From Nostoc sp. 'Lobaria pulmonaria (5183) cyanobiont' (GTDB lineage: Bacteria > Cyanobacteriota > Cyanobacteriia > Cyanobacteriales > Nostocaceae), in assembly GCF_002949795.1 (NCBI RefSeq), contig NZ_CP026692.1:4324545-4388544 (forward strand): DNA of 64,000 bases. Direction: 5' to 3'. The notes beneath the pieces were generated by a model that did not search any database, had not been told where the DNA came from, and was given only the letters and a program-made list of their open reading frames with translations. Position numbers and translations under genes: made by a program. Position 1 is the first letter of the stretch, and every line of letters starts with the position of its first letter. Of the stretch, positions 1-9,005 are shown piece by piece.

Positions 1-920
1 GAGATATTAGCGAGCGCAAACAAGCTGAACTTGCCTTGCAGCAAAAATCATTTGACTTAGAACAAGCGCTAACCGATCTACAAAACGCCCAATTACAAAT
101 GGTGCAAAGTGAGAAAATGTCTGCACTAGGCAACTTAGTTGCTGGTGTCGCTCACGAAATGAATAATCCTCTCGGTTTTATTGCTGCCAGTCTAAAACTT
201 GCTAAACCTACCCTTATTGATGTAGTTGAACACTTAAAACTTTATCAATCAAGCTTGCCCAATGTGAATGATGAAATCAAAGACCATGCCGAAGAAATTG
301 ACTTGGATTATAGCTTAGAAGATTTGCCCAAGATGATTGATGCCATGTCGATGGCGTGCGATCGCCTGAAAAATATCAGCACCAGTTTACGAACTTTCTC
401 GCGTGCCGATAAAGATTATAAAGTACCGTTTAATATTCACCAAGGTATCGACAGCACGATTTTAATTTTGAAACATCGTCTCAAGGCTAACGAGCAACGT
501 CCAGCAATTGAAGTGATAACTGAATACAGCATTTTACCTCAAGTTGAGTGTTTCCCTGGACAATTAAATCAAGTATTTATGAATATCTTAGCAAATGCTA
601 TTGATGCCTTGGAAGAATCAAATATTGGCCGAAGTTTTGACGAAATTAAAGCAAATCCAAACTGTATTACAATTACCACTACAGTAGAAAATAATCTAGT
701 TAGAATTACAATTGCCGATAATGCAAAGGGTATAGATGAGCTGCTAAAACAAAAAATATTTGACCATTTATTTACGACAAAAGCTGTCGGTAAAGGCACA
801 GGATTAGGATTGGCGATCGCTCGTCAAATCATTGTAGAAAAACATGGCGGAGCGATCGCGGTGAATTCTCAACTTGGCGAAGGAACTGAATTTGTGATTC
901 AGCTACCGTTATCGCCATAA
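1..920 (+). CDS. Sensor histidine kinase, 3' part (cut by window start)
   Basis: The reading frame is open from base 3, so the gene begins outside the window. The first visible residues (DISERKQAE) look like the end of a PAS/PAC domain. A short coiled coil follows, then a HisKA domain with the phospho-acceptor His in VAGVAHEMNNPLGF and an HATPase domain with N-box (FMNILANAIDALEE), G1 box (IADNAKGID) and G2 box (GKGTGLGLAI). It would autophosphorylate and pass phosphate to a response regulator; no regulator gene is adjacent. The G1 box reads DNAKG rather than the usual DNGPG. The kinase core closely resembles that of the large kinase at 59724-63107, so the two are paralogs. The sensory input part is not visible. 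Confidence 0.93.
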   Translation, partial: DISERKQAELALQQKSFDLEQALTDLQNAQLQMVQSEKMSALGNLVAGVAHEMNNPLGFIAASLKLAKPTLIDVVEHLKLYQSSLPNVNDEIKDHAEEIDLDYSLEDLPKMIDAMSMACDRLKNISTSLRTFSRADKDYKVPFNIHQGIDSTILILKHRLKANEQRPAIEVITEYSILPQVECFPGQLNQVFMNILANAIDALEESNIGRSFDEIKANPNCITITTTVENNLVRITIADNAKGIDELLKQKIFDHLFTTKAVGKGTGLGLAIARQIIVEKHGGAIAVNSQLGEGTEFVIQLPLSP

Positions 921-994
921 CTAAATCTTATTTGTTAGTTCTGGTATCAGATGGAGTCTGAATCCCCATCTGATTTGTCTCCTTGTCCCCTTCT

Positions 995-2239
995 TCAAGC
1001 TTTCCCCACTACCACCGAGTTTTTCGCCAAAAGTTCGACTGCTGCTTGATATTGCAGATCCGCTTCGGTGCCAATCTGTTCGCGGTTAATGGCTGGTTGG
1101 AAAATAACTTTATCCGGCTTAATACCTAGTTTGTGAATATCTCGGTGTTCAGGAGTTTCATACTTAGCAATTGTCACTGCCAAGCCCGAACCATCTGATA
1201 ATTCAAACAAGGATTGAATTAATCCCTTGCCAAAGGTGGTTTCGCCTACCAACTGGGCGCGATGGTTATCTTGGAGTGCACCAGCGAGAATTTCACTGGC
1301 ACTAGCAGTTCCTTGATTCACCAAAATCACCAGAGGATCTTTGGTCAGGGCTGGCCCAAGGGCTTCAAAACTACCCTGAATGCCTTGTCGGTTAACAGTG
1401 TAGACGATAATCCCAGAATCTAACCACAGACGGGCGATTTCAATTCCTGATTGCAATAACCCCCCAGGATTATTTCGTAAATCTAGAATGTAGGCAGCAG
1501 CGCCTTTTTTTTCTAGACTAGAAATAGCGTGTGCCAATTCCATTGAAGCGTTGGCATTAAATTGTGTCAGACTTAGGTAGCCGATGGGTGTACCCTCAGC
1601 AGAAACACGCAAATCTGAAACCACAGGGTTAAGGGCAATGCGATCGCGTGTCAGTCTAATTTCCGTTTCTGCCTCTCCATCCCGTTCGATCGAGAGAGTC
1701 ACAAGGCTGCCACTCGGCCCGCGCATTCTGGTTGCAGCTTCATCAAGGGTGAGATTTTCTGTGGAAACGCCTTCAATTTTGAGAATGCGATCGCGTGGTC
1801 GAATCCCCGCTTTATCTGCTGGGGAACCAGCGATAGGAGCCACTACTTCCAACTTCCCATTCTCAGGATTCAAGGCAATTTGCAATCCCACCCCAGTTAG
1901 TTCCCCAGAAGTATTGACCTGCAAGCTGCGGTACTGTTCTGGATCTAAAAAACGGGTAAAAGGATCGTCGAGGCTCTTGAGCATCTTCCCAATTGCCGCA
2001 TAAGTGGCATTTGAGTCTGCCAGTGGCTTCTCCAGAACCTTTTGCCGCACAGCTGCCCAATTTTGATCGTTAAAGGTCTCATCTAGATAAGTGCGATTAA
2101 CAATTCGCCAAACTTCCGAAACCAGCTTTTGTTCCCCCGTCAAAGCCACCGCCGACTGAGTAAGCGTACCCAACACCAAGCAAAACGCCATTAACAGTGA
2201 AAATCCAACCCGAAAGACTTGTTTGTTCATGAACCCCAT
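995..2239 (-). CDS. ctpA: C-terminal processing peptidase (CtpA type)
   Basis: Periplasmic/lumenal serine protease of the tail-specific family, which in cyanobacteria removes the C-terminal extension of photosystem II D1. Residues 1-35 form a signal peptide ending near TQSAVA. A PDZ domain (about 115-190, GVGLQIALNPENGKLEVV) precedes the S41 catalytic domain with Ser in GTASASEILAGAL and the base Lys in GETTFGKGLIQS. Start: the reading frame could begin at a GTG at 2251, but that GTG lies inside the ribosome binding site GAGGTGG, so ATG at 2239 (8 nt spacer) is preferred, giving 414 aa. It is divergent from petB, an arrangement I recall from other cyanobacteria. CtpB/CtpC paralogs cannot be excluded by sequence alone. 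Confidence 0.9.
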   Translation of the reverse strand: MGFMNKQVFRVGFSLLMAFCLVLGTLTQSAVALTGEQKLVSEVWRIVNRTYLDETFNDQNWAAVRQKVLEKPLADSNATYAAIGKMLKSLDDPFTRFLDPEQYRSLQVNTSGELTGVGLQIALNPENGKLEVVAPIAGSPADKAGIRPRDRILKIEGVSTENLTLDEAATRMRGPSGSLVTLSIERDGEAETEIRLTRDRIALNPVVSDLRVSAEGTPIGYLSLTQFNANASMELAHAISSLEKKGAAAYILDLRNNPGGLLQSGIEIARLWLDSGIIVYTVNRQGIQGSFEALGPALTKDPLVILVNQGTASASEILAGALQDNHRAQLVGETTFGKGLIQSLFELSDGSGLAVTIAKYETPEHRDIHKLGIKPDKVIFQPAINREQIGTEADLQYQAAVELLAKNSVVVGKA

Positions 2240-2646
2240 TATCAATTCCACCTCAACCCAAATTGTCTAGATAATGCCCACTTCCCCTGTTGTTGATGAA
2301 ATCTATCTCTCGATTATGTTACTTTTTTTATAGAAGTGGTGCATTTTTCTCATCAAGTTGTTCAGTCAACTGATGCATCGTATCCACTCACCAAAGGATA
2401 AAATCTACTTTGTGTCCACCATTTTGTGTGTAGGGGCGTAAAGAGATCGCAATATATTCCATCTTTACAGAGTGTAAAGTTTCTGAAGTCTCTTAGCACG
2501 CCAAAAGGCCAAAAGCAAACAAAAAAACTCCCCTTTACTAAAATCCCAAAATTGCTATTTGGGAGAGAAGTCTGAGCGAAGGCTTCTGCCGATTCAGAAC
2601 TTCGGGATTTATCAACCGCAACCGATTCTTAGGAACTTGAGATTGT
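2240..2646. promoter_or_regulatory. Divergent ctpA / petB intergenic region
   Basis: This 407-bp region must hold the promoters of both ctpA (minus) and petB (plus). I see no confident -35/-10 pair. The petB-proximal part holds a palindromic interspersed repeat (2565-2605) only about 40 bp from the petB start, so it probably lies in the petB 5' UTR. AGGAA at 2631-2635 is the likely petB ribosome binding site. Confidence 0.5.
2565..2605. repeat. Interspersed palindromic repeat, petB leader copy
   Basis: Begins GAGAAGTCTGAGCGAAGG and ends CAGAACTTCGG. It can fold into an imperfect hairpin. A close relative lies at 62756-62795 inside the coding sequence of the large histidine kinase. Repeats of this type are scattered in Nostoc genomes. 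Confidence 0.75.
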
Positions 2647-3294
2647 ATGGCCAACGTTTCCGACTGGTTTGAGGAACGCCTGGAGATTCAGGCACTCGCT
2701 GAAGACGTTACTAGCAAGTACGTCCCTCCCCACGTCAATATCTTTTACTGCCTGGGTGGAATTACCCTGGTTTGCTTTCTCATCCAGTTTGCCACTGGAT
2801 TTGCCATGACGTTCTACTACAGGCCAACAGTCACTGAAGCTTTCTCCTCAGTGGAGTACATCATGAATGAAGTAAACTTCGGTTGGCTAATTCGCTCCAT
2901 CCATCGCTGGTCTGCCAGCATGATGGTATTGATGATGATTTTGCACACTTTCCGGGTTTATCTCACTGGTGGTTTCAAAAAGCCCCGCGAACTGACCTGG
3001 ATAAGTGGTGTGATCCTGGCTGTGATTACCGTTTCCTTCGGAGTCACCGGCTATTCTCTACCTTGGGATCAAGTTGGCTACTGGGCTGTGAAAATCGTTA
3101 GCGGCGTACCAGAAGCAATTCCCGTGGTTGGAGTGCTGATTTCCGACCTGCTGCGCGGCGGTTCTAGTGTTGGTCAAGCAACACTAACTCGTTACTACAG
3201 CGCACACACATTTGTACTGCCTTGGTTGATTGCAGTATTCATGCTGTTTCACTTCTTGATGATCCGCAAGCAAGGCATTTCCGGGCCTTTGTAA
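2647..3294 (+). CDS. petB: Cytochrome b6 of the cytochrome b6f complex
   Basis: Integral thylakoid subunit that carries hemes bH, bL and c(i) and moves electrons across the membrane between plastoquinol oxidation and reduction sites. At 215 aa it has exactly the family length. Four transmembrane helices are visible; His ligands lie in [20 protein letters not shown] and in [20 protein letters not shown], and Cys35 (IFYCLGG) is the covalent heme c(i) attachment residue typical of b6 proteins. ATG follows AGGAA with a suitable spacer. petD lies 255 bp downstream on the same strand, the usual petBD unit. Confidence 0.99.
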   Translation: MANVSDWFEERLEIQALAEDVTSKYVPPHVNIFYCLGGITLVCFLIQFATGFAMTFYYRPTVTEAFSSVEYIMNEVNFGWLIRSIHRWSASMMVLMMILHTFRVYLTGGFKKPRELTWISGVILAVITVSFGVTGYSLPWDQVGYWAVKIVSGVPEAIPVVGVLISDLLRGGSSVGQATLTRYYSAHTFVLPWLIAVFMLFHFLMIRKQGISGPL

Positions 3295-3549
3295 TCTCAG
3301 CTATTAGCGAAAGGCAACATTTGTTAGTTTTCAGATCGAGTTGTTTGTTTTAAACTTATGAAACACAATAAATTAATTGCACATAAGTTACAAAAAATAA
3401 ATACTTGTATCTGAAGCTGAAAGCGATAGAAAACCTTCAGGCGGATGACTGAAGATATAGAAAAGCTGTTTCTTGCCTGTTGGTTGCCTAGTCGCTGATA
3501 GCTTTCACAAATGCTTTAATTTAACTTAAGCAGGAGAGCACATTTCAAA

Positions 3550-4032
3550 ATGTCAACACAAAAAAAACCTGACCTGAGCGATCCTCAGTTAAGAGCCAAA
3601 CTCGCTAAAGGCATGGGTCACAACTACTATGGTGAACCCGCTTGGCCTAATGACTTACTTTACGTCTTTCCAATTGTGATCATGGGTTCCTTCGCTGCGA
3701 TTGTAGCTCTAGCTGTGCTAGATCCTGCAATGACGGGTGAACCAGCAAATCCTTTCGCCACACCATTGGAAATTTTGCCAGAGTGGTACTTGTATCCAGT
3801 CTTTCAAATTTTGCGATCGCTTCCTAACAAACTTTTAGGAGTGTTAGCAATGGGTTCCGTACCAGTAGGTCTAATCCTCATTCCCTTTATTGAGAACGTC
3901 AATAAGTTCCAAAACCCCTTCCGCCGTCCAGTTGCAACCACAGTATTCCTCGTTGGTACTCTTGTCACCTTGTGGCTGGGTATTGGTGCTGCTTTGCCAT
4001 TGGATAAATCTTTGACCTTGGGACTATTCTAA
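3550..4032 (+). CDS. petD: Cytochrome b6f complex subunit IV
   Basis: The 160-residue subunit IV corresponds to the C-terminal part of cytochrome b and helps form the plastoquinol oxidation site. The PEWY motif of the Qo site is present ([14 protein letters not shown]), with three hydrophobic helices. It has the usual length and start ([15 protein letters not shown]), with AGGAG at 3531-3535 upstream of the ATG at 3550. It follows petB with a 255-bp gap that contains no gene, and the two are probably co-transcribed. Confidence 0.99.
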   Translation: MSTQKKPDLSDPQLRAKLAKGMGHNYYGEPAWPNDLLYVFPIVIMGSFAAIVALAVLDPAMTGEPANPFATPLEILPEWYLYPVFQILRSLPNKLLGVLAMGSVPVGLILIPFIENVNKFQNPFRRPVATTVFLVGTLVTLWLGIGAALPLDKSLTLGLF

Positions 4033-4177
4033 ATTAGTCACCAGAAAGTGCTTTGACGCCTGTGAGTTTCAAGAGTAGATGCAGATGTGCTTTTGAAAAC
4101 AATCAACAGGCGTCAATTTTAACAAAAGAGCCAGAAGCCAGAATTCAGAATTAAATTCTGAAAGCAAAAGCTAATAG

Positions 4178-4204
4178 GGCTACGCGAACTCGTTTTGCGT
4201 AGCC
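4178..4204. repeat. Palindromic element GGCTACGC / GCGTAGCC
   Basis: Perfect 8-bp arms (4178-4185 and 4197-4204) around an 11-nt loop. The arms are extended by AATAG upstream and CTATT downstream. GCGTAGCC is a building block of interspersed repeats in Nostoc; CGGCGTAGCCC occurs again near 63393. There is no T-run, so a terminator is less likely than a mobile palindrome. Confidence 0.7.
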
Positions 4205-4254
4205 TACTATTAAGCAAGCTAGCAAGAGCATCTGAATAAAAGGGTTTAAGTCCC

Positions 4255-4295
4255 CCACTAAATATGCTTTTATTAGTGGTCAATAATATAGTGGG
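4255..4295 (+). repeat. Overlapping alternative hairpins CCACTA / TAGTGG
   Basis: CCACTA (4255-4260) can pair with TAGTGG at 4274-4279. One base longer, CCCACTA can pair with TAGTGGG at 4289-4295. Only one pairing can form at a time. It could be a remnant of a palindromic repeat or an RNA switch in the downstream leader; nothing else supports the latter. Confidence 0.45.
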
Positions 4296-4607
4296 AGATG
4301 TGAATACCCCGCTGATTGCATTCTGAATTCTTCTTTAATAGTTTCAGACTGCATCTGGGATCTGAAGTTTTGGATAGAAAATCTATTCCAAAATCTCCAA
4401 TCAGCAAAAGTCAACAAATACAAAGATTTCTTACTTACTTAACTTAAGTTGCTAGTTACAACCCTCAGAATGCCAAAATCGTTCATGTTTTGTATTTTGG
4501 TACATAGAAGATGTCAATTTAGATTTTTTTATATCAGAGAAATTTTGCGAACAACGCAGAATTTAATAACTAGCAACTTGGGTTTACTTATATTCAACTC
4601 ACAGTTA

Positions 4608-5051
4608 ATGCTTAGTATAGTGCAGCAAGACCATCTGACGGTTAAGAGCGAACTCAGGCTCTTAAACCAGGTGCAAGAATGGTTTGAGCAATTTTGTCTG
4701 CAACACTTGTCTCAACTTGGCTGGTCAAAAACCCAACTCGATCGCCTCAATTTAGCATTAGCAGAAGGTTTTACCAACGCTGTTCGTCACGCTCATCATG
4801 CTTTACCCCCGGAAACAAGCATTGAGATTAACGTTTATCTGTGGATTGACCGACTAGAAATTAGAATTTGGGATTATGGAAAACCTTTCAATCCTGATGC
4901 GATCGCAGAGCCAGCCCCAGGTACTCTGCAAGTAGGTGGGTATGGATGGTTTCTCCTTCGGCGGTTGGCTGACCGGGTTGTATACGAACGTGGTGCGGAT
5001 GGTAGAAATTGCCTGCTCATTGTCAAATACTCTGTAGAAGCACAAAAATAA
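4608..5051 (+). CDS. RsbW/SpoIIAB-like anti-sigma serine kinase
   Basis: Small GHKL ATPase of the RsbW class, predicted to bind a partner (sigma factor or STAS antagonist) and phosphorylate the STAS protein on serine. Motifs: N-box LALAEGFTNAVRHAH, G1-like IWDYGKPFNP and G2-like GGYGWFLLRRLADRV. Start: ATG at 4608 (MLSIVQQDHLT) gives 147 aa, the family length; an in-frame start at 4449 would add 53 unrelated residues. A STAS-domain protein is encoded at 41601-41963 but is not linked. Expected to be cytoplasmic. Confidence 0.85.
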   Translation: MLSIVQQDHLTVKSELRLLNQVQEWFEQFCLQHLSQLGWSKTQLDRLNLALAEGFTNAVRHAHHALPPETSIEINVYLWIDRLEIRIWDYGKPFNPDAIAEPAPGTLQVGGYGWFLLRRLADRVVYERGADGRNCLLIVKYSVEAQK

Positions 5052-5582
5052 CAGTGAAATAGTCAAGGATAAAGGAAGGTAAGAATACTTCTGATGTCAA
5101 TTTTGGCTTGTGAGCGCAGCCAGAGTGTAGGGAAGAAGGAGTATCGACAAAATACGAGGACTTGTCTTCTCTACAACACTCTCTTGCTAGCTCGATCGTA
5201 CTTAGGAGTCAGAAAATAAAACTTCTCCTATAGTCGTCACCAAGCTAATAAAAACTTTGCTCAAAATTGAGCGACTCACTTTAAAATAGAGCCGTTACTA
5301 TTGAAATACATAGTTATTTGATTGATAAAAGTATACTCCTCTTTGAATATTATTTGACTAAGAGTAATATGTTTTTTCCGTGAAATTGCTTATTCATTAT
5401 GATTTTTTTGTAAAATCTTAAATAATATTTTTGTATAAAAAAAATTAGTGAATATAGTAAAAATAGCATTCGAGTTACACAAGCTCCCTTGTTAAGATTT
5501 GTCAGCAGTGTTGAGAGTCTTAATTTTTGTTCTCCAACAAGTGCCATTTAGTGCTTAAAGAGATAGACAGAATAGGGGACAT
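5052..5582. other. AT-rich intergenic region, no gene seen
   Basis: About 530 bp separate the anti-sigma kinase from the dehydratase gene. A 41-codon frame at 5094-5219 has a poorly spaced AAGGAAGG upstream and no recognisable product. A 65-codon minus-strand frame at 5350-5547 is low-complexity and AT-rich. No clear promoter or terminator was identified. Confidence 0.4.
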
Positions 5583-6572
5583 ATGACTAAGACAGCCCTA
5601 ATTACAGGAATTACTGGTCAAGATGGCTACTATCTCAGCCATTTGCTCCTCAACCGTGGTTATCGAGTTGTTGGATTAGTACCCCCACATCGACAACCTA
5701 ATTTGACAAAACTGGGAATACTGGCAAATCAGGTAGAAATTTTTACGGTTGATTTGAGGGATAATGCGGCGTTGTTGACCGCAGTTGAACAACTGCGTCC
5801 CCAAGAAATTTACAATTTGGCAGCTCCCAGTTTTGTACCCGACTCCTGGAACGACCCATTGGGAACCCTTGATTTAATAACTGGTACAGCTACTAGGCTC
5901 TTGGAAGCAGTACGAAAAGTTGGTTTGTCTACCAGATTTTATCAAGCCAGCAGTTCAGAAATGTTTGGCGATGTATTCCTCTCGCCTCAAGATGAGGAAA
6001 CCGCTTTTCGCCCCAAAAATCCTTATGCTGCGGCTAAAATGCACGCCCATTGGACGATGGTGCATCACAGACAGCGCTATGGACTATTTGCCTGTAGCGG
6101 CATTTTATATAATCACGAGTCTCCTCTACGTGCACCTCAGTTTGTCACACGCAAAGTTTCTTTGGCAGCTGCATCAATTAAATTGGGTTTAACTGACACT
6201 TTAGAAATCGGTAATCTCGATGCCCAACGTGATTGGGGCTTTGCAGGTGATTATGTAGAGGCTATGTGGCTGATGTTGCAAATTGATGAACCAGAAGAAT
6301 ATGTGATTGGCACTGGTAAACTACATAGTGTTAGAGATTTAGTTGCCACAGCCTTTGAGTCAGTGGGATTAGATTGGACGAACCATGTAGTATTAAATAC
6401 TAGCTTGTTGCGGCAAGATGAGCATTTTCAACTAGTAGCCAACCCCAGCAAAGCTAAAAGAAATCTCGGCTGGGAACCCCAAGTAAGCTTTGAGGAACTT
6501 TTAGAAAAAATGGTAAAAACAGATTTAGAACGGTTACAAAGCGGCGTGATCGCACCCTTCTCGCGAGTATAA
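5583..6572 (+). CDS. gmd: GDP-mannose 4,6-dehydratase-like SDR enzyme
   Basis: Extended SDR family. The NADP-binding motif GITGQDGYYLSHLLL is at residues 8-22, the catalytic Ser/Glu region at QASSSEMFG and the Tyr-Lys pair in NPYAAAKMHAHW. The segments YNLAAPSFV, FACSGILYNHESPLR and GNLDAQRDWGFAGDYVEAMW are typical of GDP-mannose 4,6-dehydratase, which makes GDP-4-keto-6-deoxymannose for fucose, rhamnose or perosamine donors. At 329 aa it is slightly shorter than the usual 345-370. It is followed after 10 bp by a glycosyltransferase, so both likely act in exopolysaccharide or glycolipid synthesis. Exact substrate is inferred. Confidence 0.88.
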   Translation: MTKTALITGITGQDGYYLSHLLLNRGYRVVGLVPPHRQPNLTKLGILANQVEIFTVDLRDNAALLTAVEQLRPQEIYNLAAPSFVPDSWNDPLGTLDLITGTATRLLEAVRKVGLSTRFYQASSSEMFGDVFLSPQDEETAFRPKNPYAAAKMHAHWTMVHHRQRYGLFACSGILYNHESPLRAPQFVTRKVSLAAASIKLGLTDTLEIGNLDAQRDWGFAGDYVEAMWLMLQIDEPEEYVIGTGKLHSVRDLVATAFESVGLDWTNHVVLNTSLLRQDEHFQLVANPSKAKRNLGWEPQVSFEELLEKMVKTDLERLQSGVIAPFSRV

Positions 6573-6582
6573 ATAATCTAAG

Positions 6583-7764
6583 ATGCACATCACTACAGTG
6601 ATAAAAAAACTGAATTTAGGTGGTAAAGTTAACAAAAAAACTAACCATGTCTTCGTCTTTTTAGAAATTTTTGCTCACGAAGGTGGTATTCAATCGTATA
6701 TAAAAGATATTTTTCGCGCCTATCTGGGATTGAGCCAAGATTATAAAGCAGAAGTTTTTTTACTGCGAGATAGTGCTGATAGCTTAAATCCGTTTGAAGA
6801 CGAGAACTTAAAATTTCATTACTTTAAAAATCAGTCTCCCTATTTGGGGAGATTGCAAATGGCAGCAGCTTTACTGAAGTGTCTGTTGCAAAGCCGTCCG
6901 CAGCAAGTTTTCTGCGGTCACATTAACTTAGCAGTATTAATCCAAACACTTTGCCAGCCCTTGGGGATTCCTTACACCGTGCTAACTTACGGTAAAGAAG
7001 TCTGGGAACCGTTGAAAAATCAGGAACGTCGCGCCCTGACATCAGCAGCAGGAATTTGGACAATTAGTCGCTACAGCCGCGATCGCGCTTGTGTTGCTAA
7101 TAGTCTAAACCCGAAAATGGTACAAATGATACCTTGTGCAATTGATGGGGATAAATTTACTCCTGGTTCCAAACAACCAGAATTAGTCCAGAAGTATGGC
7201 TTAACTGGTGCGAAAGTGTTAATGACAGTAGCGCGGTTATGGTCAGGAGATATTTACAAAGGTGTAGATGTCACCATTCGGGCAGTACCACAAATCGCTC
7301 AGGTTTTTCCAGAAGTGAAATATTTAGTAATTGGTCGCGGTGATGACCAACCGCGATTAGCTGAACTTGCAGAAAATTTAGGTGTGAGCGATCGCGTTGT
7401 GTTTGCTGGTTTTGTTGCCACAGAAGAATTAATGGAACATTACCGCCTTGCTGATGCCTATATTATGCCTTCGCAAGAAGGCTTTGGCATAGTTTATCTA
7501 GAAGCAATGGCTTGTGGAGTACCTGTATTATCCGGTGACAACGATGGTTCTGCTGATCCCTTGCAGGATGGTAAACTGGGATGGCGAGTACCACACCGCA
7601 GTCCTGATGCTGTAGCAGCAGCTTGTATAGAAATGCTTCAAGGGGATGACCAGCGATGTGATGGAGAGTGGCTACGAAAACAGGCGATCGCTTTGTTTGG
7701 CATAAATGCCTTCCAACAACACTTGCAAAAAATGCTGCTATCCTCAGTAATGAAGCGCATTTGA
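6583..7764 (+). CDS. Glycosyltransferase family 4
   Basis: GT-B fold sugar transferase. The N-terminal half contains the acceptor-side loop (EIFAHEGGIQSYIKDIF, about residues 29-45). The C-terminal donor-binding half has TVARLWSGDIYKGVDVTI and the GT4 E-x7-E motif in PSQEGFGIVYLEAMACG followed by GVPVLSGDNDGSADPL. Its start lies 10 bp after the dehydratase stop, so the two form an operon. The first about 20 residues (lysine-rich) fit the family poorly and the true start may be further in. Donor and acceptor cannot be assigned from sequence. Confidence 0.88.
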   Translation: MHITTVIKKLNLGGKVNKKTNHVFVFLEIFAHEGGIQSYIKDIFRAYLGLSQDYKAEVFLLRDSADSLNPFEDENLKFHYFKNQSPYLGRLQMAAALLKCLLQSRPQQVFCGHINLAVLIQTLCQPLGIPYTVLTYGKEVWEPLKNQERRALTSAAGIWTISRYSRDRACVANSLNPKMVQMIPCAIDGDKFTPGSKQPELVQKYGLTGAKVLMTVARLWSGDIYKGVDVTIRAVPQIAQVFPEVKYLVIGRGDDQPRLAELAENLGVSDRVVFAGFVATEELMEHYRLADAYIMPSQEGFGIVYLEAMACGVPVLSGDNDGSADPLQDGKLGWRVPHRSPDAVAAACIEMLQGDDQRCDGEWLRKQAIALFGINAFQQHLQKMLLSSVMKRI

Positions 7765-7859
7765 GTCCAAATAACAAATAAAAAATGACTCATAGACTGA
7801 GTCATAAACTAATGACTAAAATCGCTATCCTAGAAGGAAAGCAGGACGATATTTAAAAA

Positions 7860-8231
7860 ATGAGCTTTAAGTCATTTCAATTGAATCTTTTAAATCTCCG
7901 CCCTTGGCTCACCCTGCTGGCAGTTATTTTGTTGCTGGCATCAGTGGGCTTGGGTTGGTTGGTTAATTCATTGCTAATTATTTTCGGGTTGCTGTTGTTG
8001 GCACCTATTGCGGCTTTTTTTGGCTTTCGCTGGTGGCTGCAACGCAACTTGGTTGCCGATGGCTGTCCCGTCTGTGGATATGAATTTACAGGTTTAAATA
8101 ACAGTCAGTTGCAATGTCCTAACTGTAAGGAGTTACTGTTAGTACAAAATAGTCATTTTCAGCGCTTCACACCAGAAGGCACAATTGATGTCACAGCTGT
8201 CGAAGTTCCAGCCAAATCACTGGAAGAATAG
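7860..8231 (+). CDS. Membrane protein with C-terminal zinc ribbon
   Basis: A 123-residue protein of unknown function. Two hydrophobic helices lie at about residues 15-32 and 34-55 (LLLASVGLGWLVNSLLIIF). A cytoplasmic zinc ribbon follows, with CPVCGYEF and CPNCKELL knuckles at about 75-100. It is on the same strand as the two glycosylation genes upstream, 95 bp after the glycosyltransferase, and may be in the same unit, but a functional link is only positional. Confidence 0.75.
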   Translation: MSFKSFQLNLLNLRPWLTLLAVILLLASVGLGWLVNSLLIIFGLLLLAPIAAFFGFRWWLQRNLVADGCPVCGYEFTGLNNSQLQCPNCKELLLVQNSHFQRFTPEGTIDVTAVEVPAKSLEE

Positions 8232-8269
8232 TCATTAGTCATTTATCCTTTGCTAATGACTAATGACGA
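8232..8269. repeat. STRR-type heptamer cluster
   Basis: Inverted copies of the TAATGAC heptamer (TCATTAGTCATTT and GCTAATGACTAATGAC) fill the gap between the convergent genes ending at 8231 and 8270. They may fold as a hairpin and could act as a bidirectional terminator. Confidence 0.65.
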
Positions 8270-8701
8270 CTATTTATTTTTTTGCGAGATTGAGAGGGTG
8301 TAAGTATACTGTTGCGGGGATAGTTCGCCTACATACAGTGAGTATTTTCCTGGCTGCCAATAACCAGAAAGTTCTGACTTACCTCCAGAATAACTATCTG
8401 CTAGTACACAAAAGCGCCCCCCAGGCCCATCGATCAACAGTGTTGGCTTCCCTTTACTTTCTACTGCTAATCGCAAATAAGGCAGTGACTCTGTAACTTG
8501 GATAACTTGATTAGGTTCACTGGTAATATTACCACAATTACTTTTGACAGTTCCCCCAGACTTTCCGTTCAAAATCAATGGATCTGGTTGGGAATTCCGA
8601 TTAATTTGGATTGTTGGTGTCTGTGCCAAATTAGCCTCAGTGAAAACCAAACTCATCGCCAAAGCTGTGGGAATAATTGCAAGTAGCCTAAGCGTCTTCA
8701 T
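8270..8701 (-). CDS. Secreted protein of unknown function
   Basis: A 143-residue exported protein. The signal peptide covers residues 1-27 (basic start MKTLR, hydrophobic core, cleavage near ANLAQ). The mature part is rich in Gly, Ser and beta-prone residues and has two cysteines (SNCGN and GRFCVL) that may form a disulfide. I do not recognise a family. The ATG at 8701 is the only start that includes the signal peptide. Confidence 0.7.
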   Translation of the reverse strand: MKTLRLLAIIPTALAMSLVFTEANLAQTPTIQINRNSQPDPLILNGKSGGTVKSNCGNITSEPNQVIQVTESLPYLRLAVESKGKPTLLIDGPGGRFCVLADSYSGGKSELSGYWQPGKYSLYVGELSPQQYTYTLSISQKNK

Positions 8702-8854
8702 TTTAATTAATGCTCCAGATTTTTTTAGAGCAATATTGTTATACAGTCTGATCTATATAGACGACAGCAATCCGTCTTAGTTCCAAAAGCTGCCGTATAA
8801 AGCAATACCAGTCCGTTAATAATTATTTGTGAAGATTTAATAGGTGTATATCTG

Positions 8855-8881
8855 TAGAGATGTTGCATTGCAACGTCTCTA
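8855..8881. repeat. GTAGAGA-type palindrome, copy 1
   Basis: Arms TAGAGATGTTGCA and TGCAACGTCTCTA around one T, with a single G-U type mismatch. The same outer arm (TAGAGA/TCTCTA) occurs in palindromes at 63140-63170, and partly at 27908-27935, with different inner sequences. Confidence 0.8.
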
Positions 8882-8914
8882 TAATTGATGTCTGGAAGGC
8901 AACAAAAAAACATT

Positions 8915-9005
8915 AGGACTTACGCAATAACTCTCTGAAACTCTTATTCTTTTGTGTCCTTTGCGTCCTTTGCGGTTCGTTTTTTCATTATTTTGCGTAA
9001 GTCCT
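8915..9005. repeat. MITE-like element with 13-bp inverted ends
   Basis: Perfect inverted repeats AGGACTTACGCAA (8915-8927) and TTGCGTAAGTCCT (8993-9005) flank 65 bp that include the direct repeat TCCTTTGCG (TGTCCTTTGCGTCCTTTGCG). It has no coding capacity. Elements with such ends are common in Nostoc genomes, so a small non-autonomous element is the best reading. Confidence 0.75.

Larger units (their letters stand above)
4033..4607. other. Intergenic region with two hairpin elements
   Basis: No convincing gene between petD and the anti-sigma kinase. It holds a GGCTACGC...GCGTAGCC hairpin (4178-4204) and a segment with two mutually exclusive hairpins (4255-4295). The frame of the next gene stays open upstream to 4449, but that part is AT-rich and unlike the family, so I do not count it as coding. 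Confidence 0.5.

Noticed and set aside
5350-5547. 65-residue minus-strand frame rich in Lys, Phe, Tyr and Leu.
   Set aside because: Product of AT-rich intergenic DNA; no conserved features or binding site.
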